Below are positions 45,116 to 54,234 of a stretch of 64,000 bases of DNA, piece by piece; within the stretch, counting starts at the first letter, position 1, and every line of letters begins with the position of its first letter. This stretch comes from Methylomarinum sp965277025 (GTDB lineage Bacteria > Pseudomonadota > Gammaproteobacteria > Methylococcales > Methylomonadaceae). The notes under the pieces are model-generated. The model was not told where the DNA came from. It saw nothing but the letters and a program-made list of their open reading frames with translations, and did no database searches. Both the position numbers and the translations under genes were made by a program. The DNA lies in contig OZ255706.1 in NCBI GenBank assembly GCA_965277025.1, positions 1,860,001-1,924,000 on the forward strand. The letters run 5' to 3'.

Positions 45116-45878
45116 ACGCAAAATTCGTCAGTCCTTCTCCAAGGCTGCGGACAGCTACGACCGCATGGCGCGTTTGCAAAAACAAGTCGCGTTAGATCTT
45201 TTGCATGATTGTGGTTTGCCGGAACCGAATCAACATGTACTGGATGTGGGGTGTGGCACAGGTTTTTTGACCGAAAAACTGGTTTGTAGCCACGCTGTGA
45301 ATCAACTGGTTGCATTGGATATTGCGTTGCCCATGTTGCAAAAAACTCGTATGCGACCGCTATTGCATTGTTGTCATCGGGTTTGCGCCGATGCGGAGAA
45401 CCTCCCCTTTGGTGAGGCAGTTTTTGACAGTATTTATTCCAGTCTGGCATTACAGTGGTGTCCATCGCTGACCGAGACATTGACAGGGTTCAGGCGTATT
45501 TTAAAACCAGCGGGCAAATTGTTTTTTTCAACCTTTGGGCCGCAGAGTTTGCAGGAATTAAGAATGGCCTGGCAAGCTGTGGATGATAAGCCCCATGTCA
45601 ATGAATTTGTCTCACAAGATGCATTGCGACTGGCTTTACAGCATGCAGGGTTTAGACAAATTGACGTCAAGCGGCGTATATATGAGGTCAAATATCCAGA
45701 TGTTTGGGCATTGATGCGTGAACTTAAAGCCATTGGCGCTCAGCATGTGAACAGAACAGCTACTTCGACATTGGTCACAAGGAAACAAATGGAACAAATG
45801 ATTGCCGCTTATCTAAAACTTGAGGCAGGCGGTATTATTGCCACGAATGAGATTTTTTTTGTCCAGGCATTTAGATGA
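45096..45878 (+). CDS. bioC: malonyl-ACP O-methyltransferase
   Basis: 260 residues. Methylates malonyl-ACP to start pimelate synthesis. KRKIRQSFSKAADSYD opening, then SAM motif VLDVGCGTGFLT. ATG 45096, 45099 or 45105 are all possible starts; all overlap the end of bioH. Confidence 0.93.
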   Translation: MMQMHNKRKIRQSFSKAADSYDRMARLQKQVALDLLHDCGLPEPNQHVLDVGCGTGFLTEKLVCSHAVNQLVALDIALPMLQKTRMRPLLHCCHRVCADAENLPFGEAVFDSIYSSLALQWCPSLTETLTGFRRILKPAGKLFFSTFGPQSLQELRMAWQAVDDKPHVNEFVSQDALRLALQHAGFRQIDVKRRIYEVKYPDVWALMRELKAIGAQHVNRTATSTLVTRKQMEQMIAAYLKLEAGGIIATNEIFFVQAFR

Positions 45879-46540
45879 ATAAAGCCTATTTCATTACCGG
45901 TACCGATACGGGAGTGGGGAAAACCTGCTTGACCCTGGGGTTGATGGACTATTTCAAACGCCAACATAAAGTTGTTGCCGGCATGAAGCCCGTTGCAGCA
46001 GGTTGTGAATGGCGACAAGGCATCTGGCAGAATGAAGATGCAGTTAAAATCCAATCCCAGTCATCAATTGAGCTGCCTTATAGCTTGATCAATCCATATG
46101 CTTTCAAGAGGCCGGTTTCCCCTCATGTAGCCTCAGAAGGTGAGACGATAGATATCAAACGTATTGAAGAAAACCTGAATATCATTCGTCAGCAAGCCGA
46201 TGTGGTATTTGTTGAAGGGGCGGGAGGATGGTATTCACCGCTGTCAGAGACATTCGATAATTGTTTTTTGGCTGAAACTTTGCAATTACCGGTTGTTTTG
46301 GTTGTGGCGATTCGTTTGGGTTGTATCAACCGGGCGCTATTGACCTGGCGGGCCATACAGAAATCAAAAGCCGAATGTACAGGCTGGGTCGCAATGGTTG
46401 TCGAGCCGGGAATGCCTGCAGTGGAAGAAAATATCTCCTATATTCAGGCATCTTTGGAAACAGTCCCATTATTGGGCGTTGTACCTTTTCAAACGGCAGT
46501 GAAACCCGAATATATCGCACAAAAAATACATGGTTTTTAG
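45875..46540 (+). CDS. bioD: dethiobiotin synthetase
   Basis: 221 residues. P-loop GTDTGVGKT near residue 8, MKPVAAGC, and VEGAGGWYSPL. ATP-dependent ureido-ring closure. ATGA overlap with bioC. bioA is not in this cluster, so it must be elsewhere. Confidence 0.95.
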   Translation: MNKAYFITGTDTGVGKTCLTLGLMDYFKRQHKVVAGMKPVAAGCEWRQGIWQNEDAVKIQSQSSIELPYSLINPYAFKRPVSPHVASEGETIDIKRIEENLNIIRQQADVVFVEGAGGWYSPLSETFDNCFLAETLQLPVVLVVAIRLGCINRALLTWRAIQKSKAECTGWVAMVVEPGMPAVEENISYIQASLETVPLLGVVPFQTAVKPEYIAQKIHGF

Positions 46541-46629
46541 TCTAAACATTGATTTGTGTCAAAAACCATAAATTTTTAAAGGGCATAATAATCGCTCCAC
46601 AATAACAATGAAAACTTGGAGGAACGTTA

Positions 46630-47024
46630 TGCCATTAATGACATGGACTGAAGAAAAATACGGTACTAAAGTGGGTTTTGCAGACGAAGAACATCAGGAG
46701 ATGTTTCGCCTGCTCAATAAATTATATGATGATGTGGCTGGCGGTGCAGATCGTGGCACGATTGGCGCATCACTCGACGCACTGATTGCCTATGTCGTTG
46801 ATCATTTTGCCCATGAAGAAAGAGAAATGGAAGCGGCTGGGTTTGATGGCTTTGCCGCTCACAAGGCAGAACATGATGCGCTGGTGGGGATTTGCGCTGA
46901 TTTACAGAAAAAATTCCACGCCGGTGAAGCGGATGTGACAGCCGAAGTAGGTGAAATGGTCAGAGACTGGCTGGATAAGCATATTCCGACTTATGATTTC
47001 GCTTATTCTTCTGCAATTGGTTGA
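46630..47024 (+). CDS. bacteriohemerythrin
   Basis: 131 residues from ATG 46630, which has GGAGG eight bases upstream. Diiron ligands in order: DEEHQEMF, HFAHEEREME (HxxxE), HKAEHD (HxxxH) and HIPTYD (HxxxxD). Single-domain oxygen-binding protein; in methanotrophs such proteins are proposed to supply O2 to particulate methane monooxygenase, but that role here is only suggested by family. Monocistronic with its own terminator. Confidence 0.93.
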
Positions 47025-47044
47025 TTTCAATCAGTGCACTGATT

Positions 47045-47074
47045 AAGGAATCGCTGACAAATCAGCAATTTCTT
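47045..47074. repeat. dispersed palindromic repeat copy (inverted)
   Basis: AAGGAATCGCTGACAAATCA followed by GCAATTTCTT, a member of the palindrome family in opposite orientation. Confidence 0.65.
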
Positions 47075-47115
47075 AAAGCAGTGTAAGAAAACTGAAGCAT
47101 CCATTAAAAGTGGTT

Positions 47116-47152
47116 AAAAAGCCCTCAACCTGGATTGGTTGAGGGCTTTTTT
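47116..47152 (+). terminator. rho-independent terminator after hemerythrin gene
   Basis: Arms GCCCTCAACC (47121-47130) and GGTTGAGGGC (47137-47146), preceded by AAAAA and followed by TTTTTT. A strong, textbook hairpin. Confidence 0.92.
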
Positions 47153-47279
47153 GTGCAAAAAAGGTTGTGGGGGTACACTATTTTTCATGATTTTCTCTGT
47201 ATAATAAGTTTCATCGATAGAAGAAACTTATTTGCCCGGTTTTTTGTCATAGACTGATACATTTCATGAAGTTTGCATT

Positions 47280-47870
47280 ATGGCGTTAGCAGAAGAAGAT
47301 ATTGAACAAATACAGGCGTTAATTCAACAAGCTATTGCCGATAACCCGGCTGTGGTTAACGCTAATGTGCGCTATGAATTGGAACTACGCGAACGAACCA
47401 TTCGTGTAGAAGAAGAGCTGAAACATCAACGGGAACTGATGCAAACCGGCTTTGTGCAAATGGAAAAGCGTTTTGAGCAAGTTGACAAACGCCTGGAGCA
47501 AATGGACAAACACCTGCTACAAGTTGACAAACGTTTGGAGCAAGTGGAAAAACACCTGCTACAAGTTGACAAACGTTTGGAGCACATGGAAAAGCATTCG
47601 CTACAAGTTGACAAACGCCTGGAACAAATGGAAAAACATTCGCTGCTAGTTGACAAACGCCTGGAGCAAATGGAAAGACACTTTGAGTTAGTAGAGAAAA
47701 AATTTGACCAAGGCGATAAACGCTTTGAGTCGATCGAGCGACAGTTGGAAAAACAAAACCAGGCAATTTTTGATGTGCATCAGGAAATCAAACAACAAAT
47801 GAAATGGACGTTTGCGATGTTGATTACCGTTTCCGGTTTAAGCATTACCATTCTCAAGCTGATTTTGTGA
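47280..47870 (+). CDS. tail-anchored coiled-coil protein with 14-residue repeats
   Basis: 196 residues. N-terminal EEDIEQIQALIQQAIADNP, then a long coiled coil (about 40-165) dominated by the unit QVDKRLEQMEKHLL, 14 residues or two heptads. The C-terminus is one membrane span, MLITVSGLSITILKLIL. The DNA repeats exactly every 42 bp from 47481 to 47690 (five units), with diverged units on either side. Probably a membrane-anchored rod facing the cytoplasm. No enzymatic motif; function unknown. Confidence 0.75.
   Translation: MALAEEDIEQIQALIQQAIADNPAVVNANVRYELELRERTIRVEEELKHQRELMQTGFVQMEKRFEQVDKRLEQMDKHLLQVDKRLEQVEKHLLQVDKRLEHMEKHSLQVDKRLEQMEKHSLLVDKRLEQMERHFELVEKKFDQGDKRFESIERQLEKQNQAIFDVHQEIKQQMKWTFAMLITVSGLSITILKLIL
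47481..47690 (+). repeat. 42-bp tandem repeat inside coiled-coil gene
   Basis: GTTGACAAACG recurs at 47481, 47523, 47565, 47607 and 47649, exactly 42 bp apart. Units vary by a few substitutions while keeping the heptad frame, so copy number can change without frameshift. Confidence 0.9.
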
Positions 47871-47938
47871 TTGTTTTATTGATCGGCAAAATCACTACTT
47901 CCTTGATTTGCCGCTAAGCCGCCCTCCTCACACGCTGA

Positions 47939-48337
47939 TTAAACCGAAATATCCAAACTTTTTTCATCGTTGTTTTTTGACCCCTTCTGACTTTCCTGGT
48001 TCTGTTTCAGCAATTCCATTTGCGCTTTTGCCTGCATGGCGGCAGCTTTTGCCGCTACGCGTTGATCCTGGCCTGATGGCTGGGCCGGGGCGAGGGCGGC
48101 GCGTTTGATCTGTTCGGCTTTTTGCAATGTGGCTAATGGATCACCTGCCACCGGGAAAACGCTGATCGAAACTTCACCGCCCACTGCATAACGCTTGCCA
48201 TCTGGCCCAGTAACGAAGGTAAAACTGGGGCCACCATTAGCCAGTCCGCCAGCTGCCGATAAATGCGCCTGTTCATGGTTGCGAACTTCACGGTCGCGTT
48301 GTTTTAATGTCTGAACCTTTTGTAAAACATCTTCATA
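47939..48337 (-). pseudogene. SprA-related putative metalloprotease, 3' part (split by IS)
   Basis: 132 residues of the SprA-related family: LKQRDREVRNHEQAHLSAAGG with the HEQAH zinc-type motif, GPDGKRYAVGGEVSI, and AALAPAQPSGQD. The N-terminal part is at 49459-49584, beyond an IS701/IS4-like element. The IS end supplies ATGCGTAACTTC (MRNF) in frame, so a 136-residue fusion product can be made from 48349. Confidence 0.8.
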
Positions 48338-49458
48338 GAAGTTACGCATTGACAGGCAATGTTAAACTATGGGTTTAAAAAATCCCAAAGTCAATGCAAG
48401 GCAAATCTTGATAAGAGAAATAACACGCCCCTCAACAGCCTGCTGTACATTACCCATGTATATTGGTTTTTTATTAAGTGAGCCGAAACAAGCTAGTTGT
48501 CGACGATTAGGAGAAGTCATGTCAATATCACATGATAGCGTAAATCGATTTCTAAATCGGGAGCATTACACTGGGCGAGATTTATACAATGAAGCCAGCG
48601 CAAGCCTGAATTTAAAGGGCGGAACCTTGAGTGTTGACGATAGTGTTCTTGATAAACCTTATAGCCAATATATGGCATATGTCAGTTATTTTTGGTCGGG
48701 AAAACATCATAGAGCAGTCAAGGGAATCAATCTTGTCACGTTGTACTACACAGACATTCAAGGAAAACACCAACCACTGAATTTCCGGGTGGTCGATAAG
48801 GCGGAAGGAAAGACAAAAAATGACTATTTTCAAGACATGCTGACCGAAGTATTAGTTTGGGGACTAGAACCTGGTTTTGTAACAGGAGATAGCTGGTACA
48901 GTTGCGTGGATAATCTTAAATTGATAAGAAATCATCAGACAGGATTATTCTTTGCAGTGGAAGGTAATCGATTAGTCTCTGTTGAAAAAGGTTCATGGGT
49001 TCAAGTCAGGCAATTAGAAATCCCGGAAGACGGCTTAATGGTTTGGCTCAAAAATTTTGGGTATGTGAAATTATTTCGGACGACCTTGAAAGAACAAGTT
49101 CGCCATTACATAAGTTCACTACCTGATGAAGAAAAAACCGCTGTTTTTGACAAGAAAGCATTTACCGAACAACATGACAGGCAGTGGCAGATTGAGCAAT
49201 ATCATCGGGCAATAAAGCAGGTGTGTAATATTGAGCGGTTCCAGGTTCGCAATAAAAGAGCAATAAATAATCATATTTTTTCTGCAATTTGTGGCTTTGT
49301 TCAATTACAAAAATTGAGCTTTGCAGACGTGATTAATAATTGCTATGGCGTACAGCGGAATTTATTCAACGATGTTATGGCTTCGTTTATCGACACCTTT
49401 ATGCCAAATATGAATCATTTAATCCCAAAATTTCGATCTGTTGTCAATGCGTAACTTC
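48338..49458 (+). mobile_element. IS701/IS4-like insertion sequence, copy 1
   Basis: 1121 bp, bounded by inverted repeats GAAGTTACGCATTGACA at both ends. Ten bases longer than copy 2 (59107-60217). The flanks share only TA, and simple joining of the flanks gives the in-frame host gene, so no target duplication is evident. Family assigned from the transposase only. Confidence 0.85.
48369..49454 (+). CDS. IS701/IS4-like DDE transposase, copy 1 (shifted N-terminus)
   Basis: 361 residues. DDE-type core: SVDDSVLDKP (first Asp), VTGDSWYSC (second Asp) and QIEQYHRAIKQVC (Glu). Residues 1-34 are in a different frame from copy 2 because of ten extra bases near 48460; from LLSEPKQ on the two copies agree almost perfectly. 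The N-terminal region is therefore probably altered. Confidence 0.8.
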   Translation: MGLKNPKVNARQILIREITRPSTACCTLPMYIGFLLSEPKQASCRRLGEVMSISHDSVNRFLNREHYTGRDLYNEASASLNLKGGTLSVDDSVLDKPYSQYMAYVSYFWSGKHHRAVKGINLVTLYYTDIQGKHQPLNFRVVDKAEGKTKNDYFQDMLTEVLVWGLEPGFVTGDSWYSCVDNLKLIRNHQTGLFFAVEGNRLVSVEKGSWVQVRQLEIPEDGLMVWLKNFGYVKLFRTTLKEQVRHYISSLPDEEKTAVFDKKAFTEQHDRQWQIEQYHRAIKQVCNIERFQVRNKRAINNHIFSAICGFVQLQKLSFADVINNCYGVQRNLFNDVMASFIDTFMPNMNHLIPKFRSVVNA

Positions 49459-49584
49459 TACTTCAGACAGATTTTGCTTGTTTTTAGCATTGGTTTTGGT
49501 TTCGGCAGATGAGTCAGGGCGGGCGTCATGTGTGGGTGATGTGAAAGATTGCGGTGCTGTGACGGATGCGGCGTTAATCATCAT
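49459..49584 (-). pseudogene. SprA-related protein, 5' part
   Basis: 42 codons from ATG 49584: MMINAASVTAPQSFTSPTHD and on to KNKQNLSEV. It is a low-complexity polar N-terminus. Joining V42 directly to the Tyr codon at 48337 gives LSEVYEDVLQKVQTLKQRDRE, a typical SprA-related lead into the HEQAH motif; total 174 residues. The gene is divergent from hrpA. Confidence 0.75.
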
Positions 49585-49668
49585 GACGGTATTTCCGGTT
49601 TCCGGTATTGAAAATCATGCTGAGTAGTGGCGATAAGCTTTATAATAATACATTTCTCTAAAATTGCC

Positions 49669-52600
49669 ATGTCTCAGAAAGAACAGATAAAATCACTGCG
49701 TAAAGAACTGGCCGAATGTATGCAAGCCGATCGCTTTCGCTTGAAGCGGCAACTGGATCGGCTGACGCGTGAATTGCGTTCTGGAAAAGATTTAAGCGAG
49801 CAGATTGGCCGGCTGGCGGTACGCATCGATCAGTCCCGGTTGAGGAAGCTCGCGCGCAAAGCCTCTGTTCCGGCATTTGAATACCCTGATTTACCGGTTT
49901 CCGCTAAAAAAGACGAAATTGTTCAACTGATTAGAAACAATCAGGTGGTTATCGTTTGTGGTGAAACAGGTTCTGGAAAAACCACTCAGTTGCCTAAAAT
50001 CTGTCTTGAAGCAGGACGTGGCCAGGCGGGCTTTATTGGCCACACTCAGCCCCGGCGCATTGCGGCGCGCACGGTGGCCGACAGGATTGCCGAGGAATTG
50101 GGTGAAAAGGTCGGCCAATCGGTCGGTTATAAAGTCCGTTTTCATGACAAAACGCATGAATCTTCCCTGATTAAATTGATGACCGACGGTATTTTGCTGG
50201 CTGAATCGCAAAATGATCGTTTTTTGAATCAATACGACACCCTGATTATCGATGAAGCGCATGAGCGCAGTCTGAATATTGACTTCTTGTTGGGATATTT
50301 GAAATGGTTGCTGCCAAAACGCCCTGATTTGAAGCTGATTATCACCTCGGCAACCATTGATCCACAGCGTTTCGCCAAACATTTTGACGATGCGCCGATT
50401 ATTGAAGTGTCGGGCCGGACTTATCCGGTCGAAATTCGCTATCGGCCGATTGAATTGATCGAAGAAGATGATGAAACCTCGGCCGATGTGCAGCAAGGTA
50501 TTGTCGAAGCGGGGCAGGAACTGCAACGCGATATGCCTGGCGATATTCTGGTGTTTTTAAGAGGCGAGCGGGAAATCAAGGAAGCTACCGATTCCTTGGG
50601 CAAACATTTTTCCAAAAGCTACCAGATTCTACCGCTGTATTCCAAACTCAGCGTGCGTGAGCAGGAACAAATCTTCAAACCTGGCGGCAAACCCCGTATT
50701 GTGCTGGCCACCAATGTGGCGGAAACGTCATTGACCGTGCCGGGTATTCGCAGCGTCATCGATACCGGCCATGCGCGCATCAGCCGCTACAGTCCACGCA
50801 GTAAAATTCAGCGTCTACCGATTGAAAAAATCTCCCAGGCCAGCGCCAACCAGCGCGCCGGCCGTTGCGGCCGGGTTGCGCCGGGGATTTGCATTCGCCT
50901 CTATTCGGAAGAGGATTTTCAAAACCGGCCGCTATTTACCGAACCCGAGATTTTGCGCACCAACCTGTCCTCGGTGATCTTGCAGATGTCGCATCTGAAG
51001 CTGGGCGAAATCGAACAGTTTCCATTTGTCGAGCCGCCGGAAGCGAAAATGATTCGTGATGGCAAACAGGTATTGCACGAGGTCAATGCGCTGGATAAAG
51101 CCGGGCGCTTGACCGACACCGGCCGCAGGCTGGCAAAAATACCGGCCGATCCACGGCTGGCCAGAATGCTGCTGGCGGCGGATAAATATAACTGCTTGAC
51201 TGAGACTGCCATTATTGTCGCAGGCCTCAGCATTCAGGACCCACGCGAAAAACCATCGGACAAGCTGCAACAGGCAGAAAGCAAACATGCAGCATTCAGG
51301 CATGAACACTCGGATTTTTTGAGCTTTTTGAATTTATGGCAGCATTTCGAAGACAAGAAAAAACACCTTAGCAACAATAAACTGCGTAAATATTGTCGCG
51401 ATAATTTTTTGTCCTATGTGCGCATGCGTGAATGGCATGATATTCACAGCCAGATTATGCAGGTTATCAAAGGAGAGTTGAAACTCAGGCCCAACCAAGT
51501 GCCCGCCAGTTACGATGAAATTCATAAGGCGCTGTTGCCAGGGCTACTGTCTAACATCGGTTTTCGCCATGAACAATACGAATACCTGGGCGCGCGCAAT
51601 CTTAAATTCTTTATTTTTCCAGGCTCCGGCCAGCACAAGGCGCGGCCAAAATGGATTATGGCTGCCGAACAAGTGGAAACCTCCAAGGTTTATGCGCGCA
51701 CCGTGGCGAAAATAGAGCCGGAATGGATCGAACAGGCAGCCCGGCATTTAATCAAGCGCAGCTATTACGATCCACATTGGGAAAAAAAAGCCGGACGCAG
51801 CGCGGTGTATGAACGGACGCTGCTGTATGGCATTACCTTGCAGGCCAAGCGCAAAATACCGTATGAACGGGTCGATCCAAAAGGGGCGCGGGAAATTTTT
51901 ATCCGTTGCGGGCTGGTGGCGCAGGATTATCATACCCACGCACCATTTTTCAAAGCCAATCAAAAGCTGCTGGAAGAGGTGGGATATATTCAGCATAAAG
52001 GTCGCCGCGTCGATTTGATCGAAGATGAGGAGTGGCTGTACCAGTTTTATGACAAAAAATTGCCGGAAACCGTCGTCAACGGCATCACACTGGATCAATG
52101 GCGCAAAAAAGTCGAAAAAGACAATCCCAAAATCCTGTTTCTGACCAAAGAAGATTTAACCCGCGGCGGTGACGAGCATGTCGATGAATGGAATTTTCCC
52201 GACGTCAAAAAAATTGGCGATTTGAGCATCAAACTCGACTACCGCTTCGAACCCGGCCATGCTGATGATGGCGTCACCGCCATCGTGCCGGTTCACCAGC
52301 TCAATCAATTGAATGCCACGCCGTTTGACTGGCTGGTGCCGGGCATGCTGGAAGAAAAGCTGACTGCATTGGTCAAGGCCTTGCCCAAACAACTGCGCAA
52401 ACATTTTGTTCCGGTGCCGGAAACGGTCAAGCGCTGTCTGGAAATAGAGCCGGATTTCAAAGGCTCGCTGTATCAATGGCTCAGCGACCGCTTGCGCAAA
52501 CTGACTGGCGAATCAGTACCGCTAAATGAATGGCGGCCGGAAGTTTTGGCTGAACATTTACACATGAATTTCCGCGTCGTGGATGAAGCCGGTAGAATCC

Positions 52601-53553
52601 TGGGCAGCGGCCGTAACCTGAAAACCCTGCAAGTGCAATTTGCTGAAACCGCCGGCGACAGTTTTGATGAACTGGCCGCCGATGAACTGAATTTTACCGG
52701 CTGCATCGACTGGCCGCTGGACGAGATACCGGAAACCTGGTCATTCATCCAGAATGGCCAATCATTTCTGGGATTCCCCGCCTTGGTCGATGAGGGGGAA
52801 ACGGTGGGCGTCAAAATGTTCGATACTCGGGAAAAGGCCGGTCAGGCGCATGTCTGGGGGCTGAACAAACTGTTCCAGCTTAAATGCCGTAAATCCTGTC
52901 AATATCTGAAAAAAAATATTCCGGTCGCCAAAACCGTACCGGTTTTATATGGCCAACTGCCCCGGCATCCACTGTTGGGAAAACGCGAGGGCGGTGATTT
53001 CAAACAGGAAATCGTCTATGCCGTGATTCGGGAAGTCTTTTTAGCAGATAGCAATATCCGAAGCGCCGCGCAGTTTGAACAAGTCCTGCAACAAGGTAAA
53101 ACCGGCATGGTCGATGCCGGCAACAGACTGGGCCAAAGTCTCGATCAGATCATGGCCTTGCTGCCGCAAATTCGTAAATTTCTCAAACAACCCTGCATCT
53201 TGCATGACACCCGGGAAGATATTGAACAACAACTGGCCTTGTTGTTATATCAAGGATTCATCCGCTATACGCCAATGGAGCAGATTCGCCATATTGTCCG
53301 TTATTTAAAAGCGATTTTAATGCGGCTGGAAAAACAGAAAAACGAAGCGCAAAACCTCGCACAACTGCAACGCTATTGGCTGCGCTACTGGGGGTATGTC
53401 GAAAAACAGGCGGAAAAGAACCAACTCTGGCCGGAACAGGACAAATTCCGCTGGGCGCTGGAAGAATTTCGCGTATCCCTGTTCGCCCAGCAATTGAAAA
53501 CGGCATATCCAGTTTCAGCCAAACGGCTGGATAAACTTTGGGATGAGTCTTAA
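49669..53553 (+). CDS. hrpA: ATP-dependent RNA helicase HrpA
   Basis: 1294 residues from ATG 49669 (an upstream GTG would add 14 residues). A DEAH-box helicase: GETGSGKTT at 98-106, DEAH at 195-198, SATIDPQRF, and motif VI QRAGRCGR. The HA2/OB region and a C-terminal DUF3418 region complete the HrpA architecture. E. coli HrpA resolves stalled ribosomes. Intact. Confidence 0.96.
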   Translation: MSQKEQIKSLRKELAECMQADRFRLKRQLDRLTRELRSGKDLSEQIGRLAVRIDQSRLRKLARKASVPAFEYPDLPVSAKKDEIVQLIRNNQVVIVCGETGSGKTTQLPKICLEAGRGQAGFIGHTQPRRIAARTVADRIAEELGEKVGQSVGYKVRFHDKTHESSLIKLMTDGILLAESQNDRFLNQYDTLIIDEAHERSLNIDFLLGYLKWLLPKRPDLKLIITSATIDPQRFAKHFDDAPIIEVSGRTYPVEIRYRPIELIEEDDETSADVQQGIVEAGQELQRDMPGDILVFLRGEREIKEATDSLGKHFSKSYQILPLYSKLSVREQEQIFKPGGKPRIVLATNVAETSLTVPGIRSVIDTGHARISRYSPRSKIQRLPIEKISQASANQRAGRCGRVAPGICIRLYSEEDFQNRPLFTEPEILRTNLSSVILQMSHLKLGEIEQFPFVEPPEAKMIRDGKQVLHEVNALDKAGRLTDTGRRLAKIPADPRLARMLLAADKYNCLTETAIIVAGLSIQDPREKPSDKLQQAESKHAAFRHEHSDFLSFLNLWQHFEDKKKHLSNNKLRKYCRDNFLSYVRMREWHDIHSQIMQVIKGELKLRPNQVPASYDEIHKALLPGLLSNIGFRHEQYEYLGARNLKFFIFPGSGQHKARPKWIMAAEQVETSKVYARTVAKIEPEWIEQAARHLIKRSYYDPHWEKKAGRSAVYERTLLYGITLQAKRKIPYERVDPKGAREIFIRCGLVAQDYHTHAPFFKANQKLLEEVGYIQHKGRRVDLIEDEEWLYQFYDKKLPETVVNGITLDQWRKKVEKDNPKILFLTKEDLTRGGDEHVDEWNFPDVKKIGDLSIKLDYRFEPGHADDGVTAIVPVHQLNQLNATPFDWLVPGMLEEKLTALVKALPKQLRKHFVPVPETVKRCLEIEPDFKGSLYQWLSDRLRKLTGESVPLNEWRPEVLAEHLHMNFRVVDEAGRILGSGRNLKTLQVQFAETAGDSFDELAADELNFTGCIDWPLDEIPETWSFIQNGQSFLGFPALVDEGETVGVKMFDTREKAGQAHVWGLNKLFQLKCRKSCQYLKKNIPVAKTVPVLYGQLPRHPLLGKREGGDFKQEIVYAVIREVFLADSNIRSAAQFEQVLQQGKTGMVDAGNRLGQSLDQIMALLPQIRKFLKQPCILHDTREDIEQQLALLLYQGFIRYTPMEQIRHIVRYLKAILMRLEKQKNEAQNLAQLQRYWLRYWGYVEKQAEKNQLWPEQDKFRWALEEFRVSLFAQQLKTAYPVSAKRLDKLWDES

Positions 53554-53584
53554 AAGTTTCCTTTTGATGATAAAACTGATGATT

Positions 53585-53932
53585 ATGGAATTCCTCAAAA
53601 CAGGCAATATCTTCGACCACCCGGAAAAGGGTGATGTTGAAGAATTTTATCCATTACTGACTAGCCCCGCTTTTAAGCTGGAAAAAATTGTCTCATATGG
53701 GCAAATAACACCGGAAGGCCAATGGTATGACCAAGACAATGATGAATGGGTCATGTTGCTTAAAGGCAGCGCCACGCTGCGTTTTGATTCACAGCGGTTA
53801 AGTTTGCAGGCAGGGGATTTTCTGACGATTCCGGCCCATGTCAGGCATCGTGTGGAGGAGTGTTCCGATGATGCTGTGTGGTTAGCGCTTCATTATGATG
53901 AAATTGAAAAGGGATATAGAGAATCTTGGTAA
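53585..53932 (+). CDS. small cupin-domain protein
   Basis: 115 residues from ATG 53585 (earlier in-frame ATGs exist at 53543 and 53567). Cupin motifs: WVMLLKGSATLRF and LQAGDFLTIPAHVRHRVEE with two His. Metal-binding likely; substrate unknown. It lies just after hrpA, so they may be co-transcribed. Confidence 0.8.
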   Translation: MEFLKTGNIFDHPEKGDVEEFYPLLTSPAFKLEKIVSYGQITPEGQWYDQDNDEWVMLLKGSATLRFDSQRLSLQAGDFLTIPAHVRHRVEECSDDAVWLALHYDEIEKGYRESW

Positions 53933-54234
53933 CGCCCAAGTTCACTGGCGGTAATGGAACGTAGCGGAATTGCTGTTTGAGAGGGCGCCTTTTGGTTATG
54001 TTCTATTCTTGGTTGCTTTGGAATACTGTAGGGGTCAAATAAAACTGTAAGGATTCTAAGCCACATTGAGCAATTTTTTCTTTTCTGCACGTATTCCTAT
54101 GGGGGACTGTGGGAACGATGAGAGAAAATACCGGTTTGTTGGGGCGATCAAGCGTAGCGGATCAACCGGGGCTATATCACTTAAATGCTTTGTGGTTGCT
54201 GACAGTATGGATGATTTGCTCGGCACTTCCTTAA
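53933..54234. other. intergenic region, no gene seen
   Basis: 302 bp between the cupin gene and IS5 copy 2. No convincing frame, RNA or repeat is seen. Presumably the original spacer plus debris next to the IS archipelago. Confidence 0.5.

Noticed and set aside
46551..46590. Sigma-70 promoter for the hemerythrin gene (TTGTGT ... CATAAT)
   Set aside because: The spacing between the two boxes is about 24 bases, too long for a normal promoter.
47481..47690. Regular repeats with constant period, considered as a CRISPR array
   Set aside because: The repeats are contiguous with no unique spacers, and they are in frame within a coiled-coil gene (two heptads per 42 bp).
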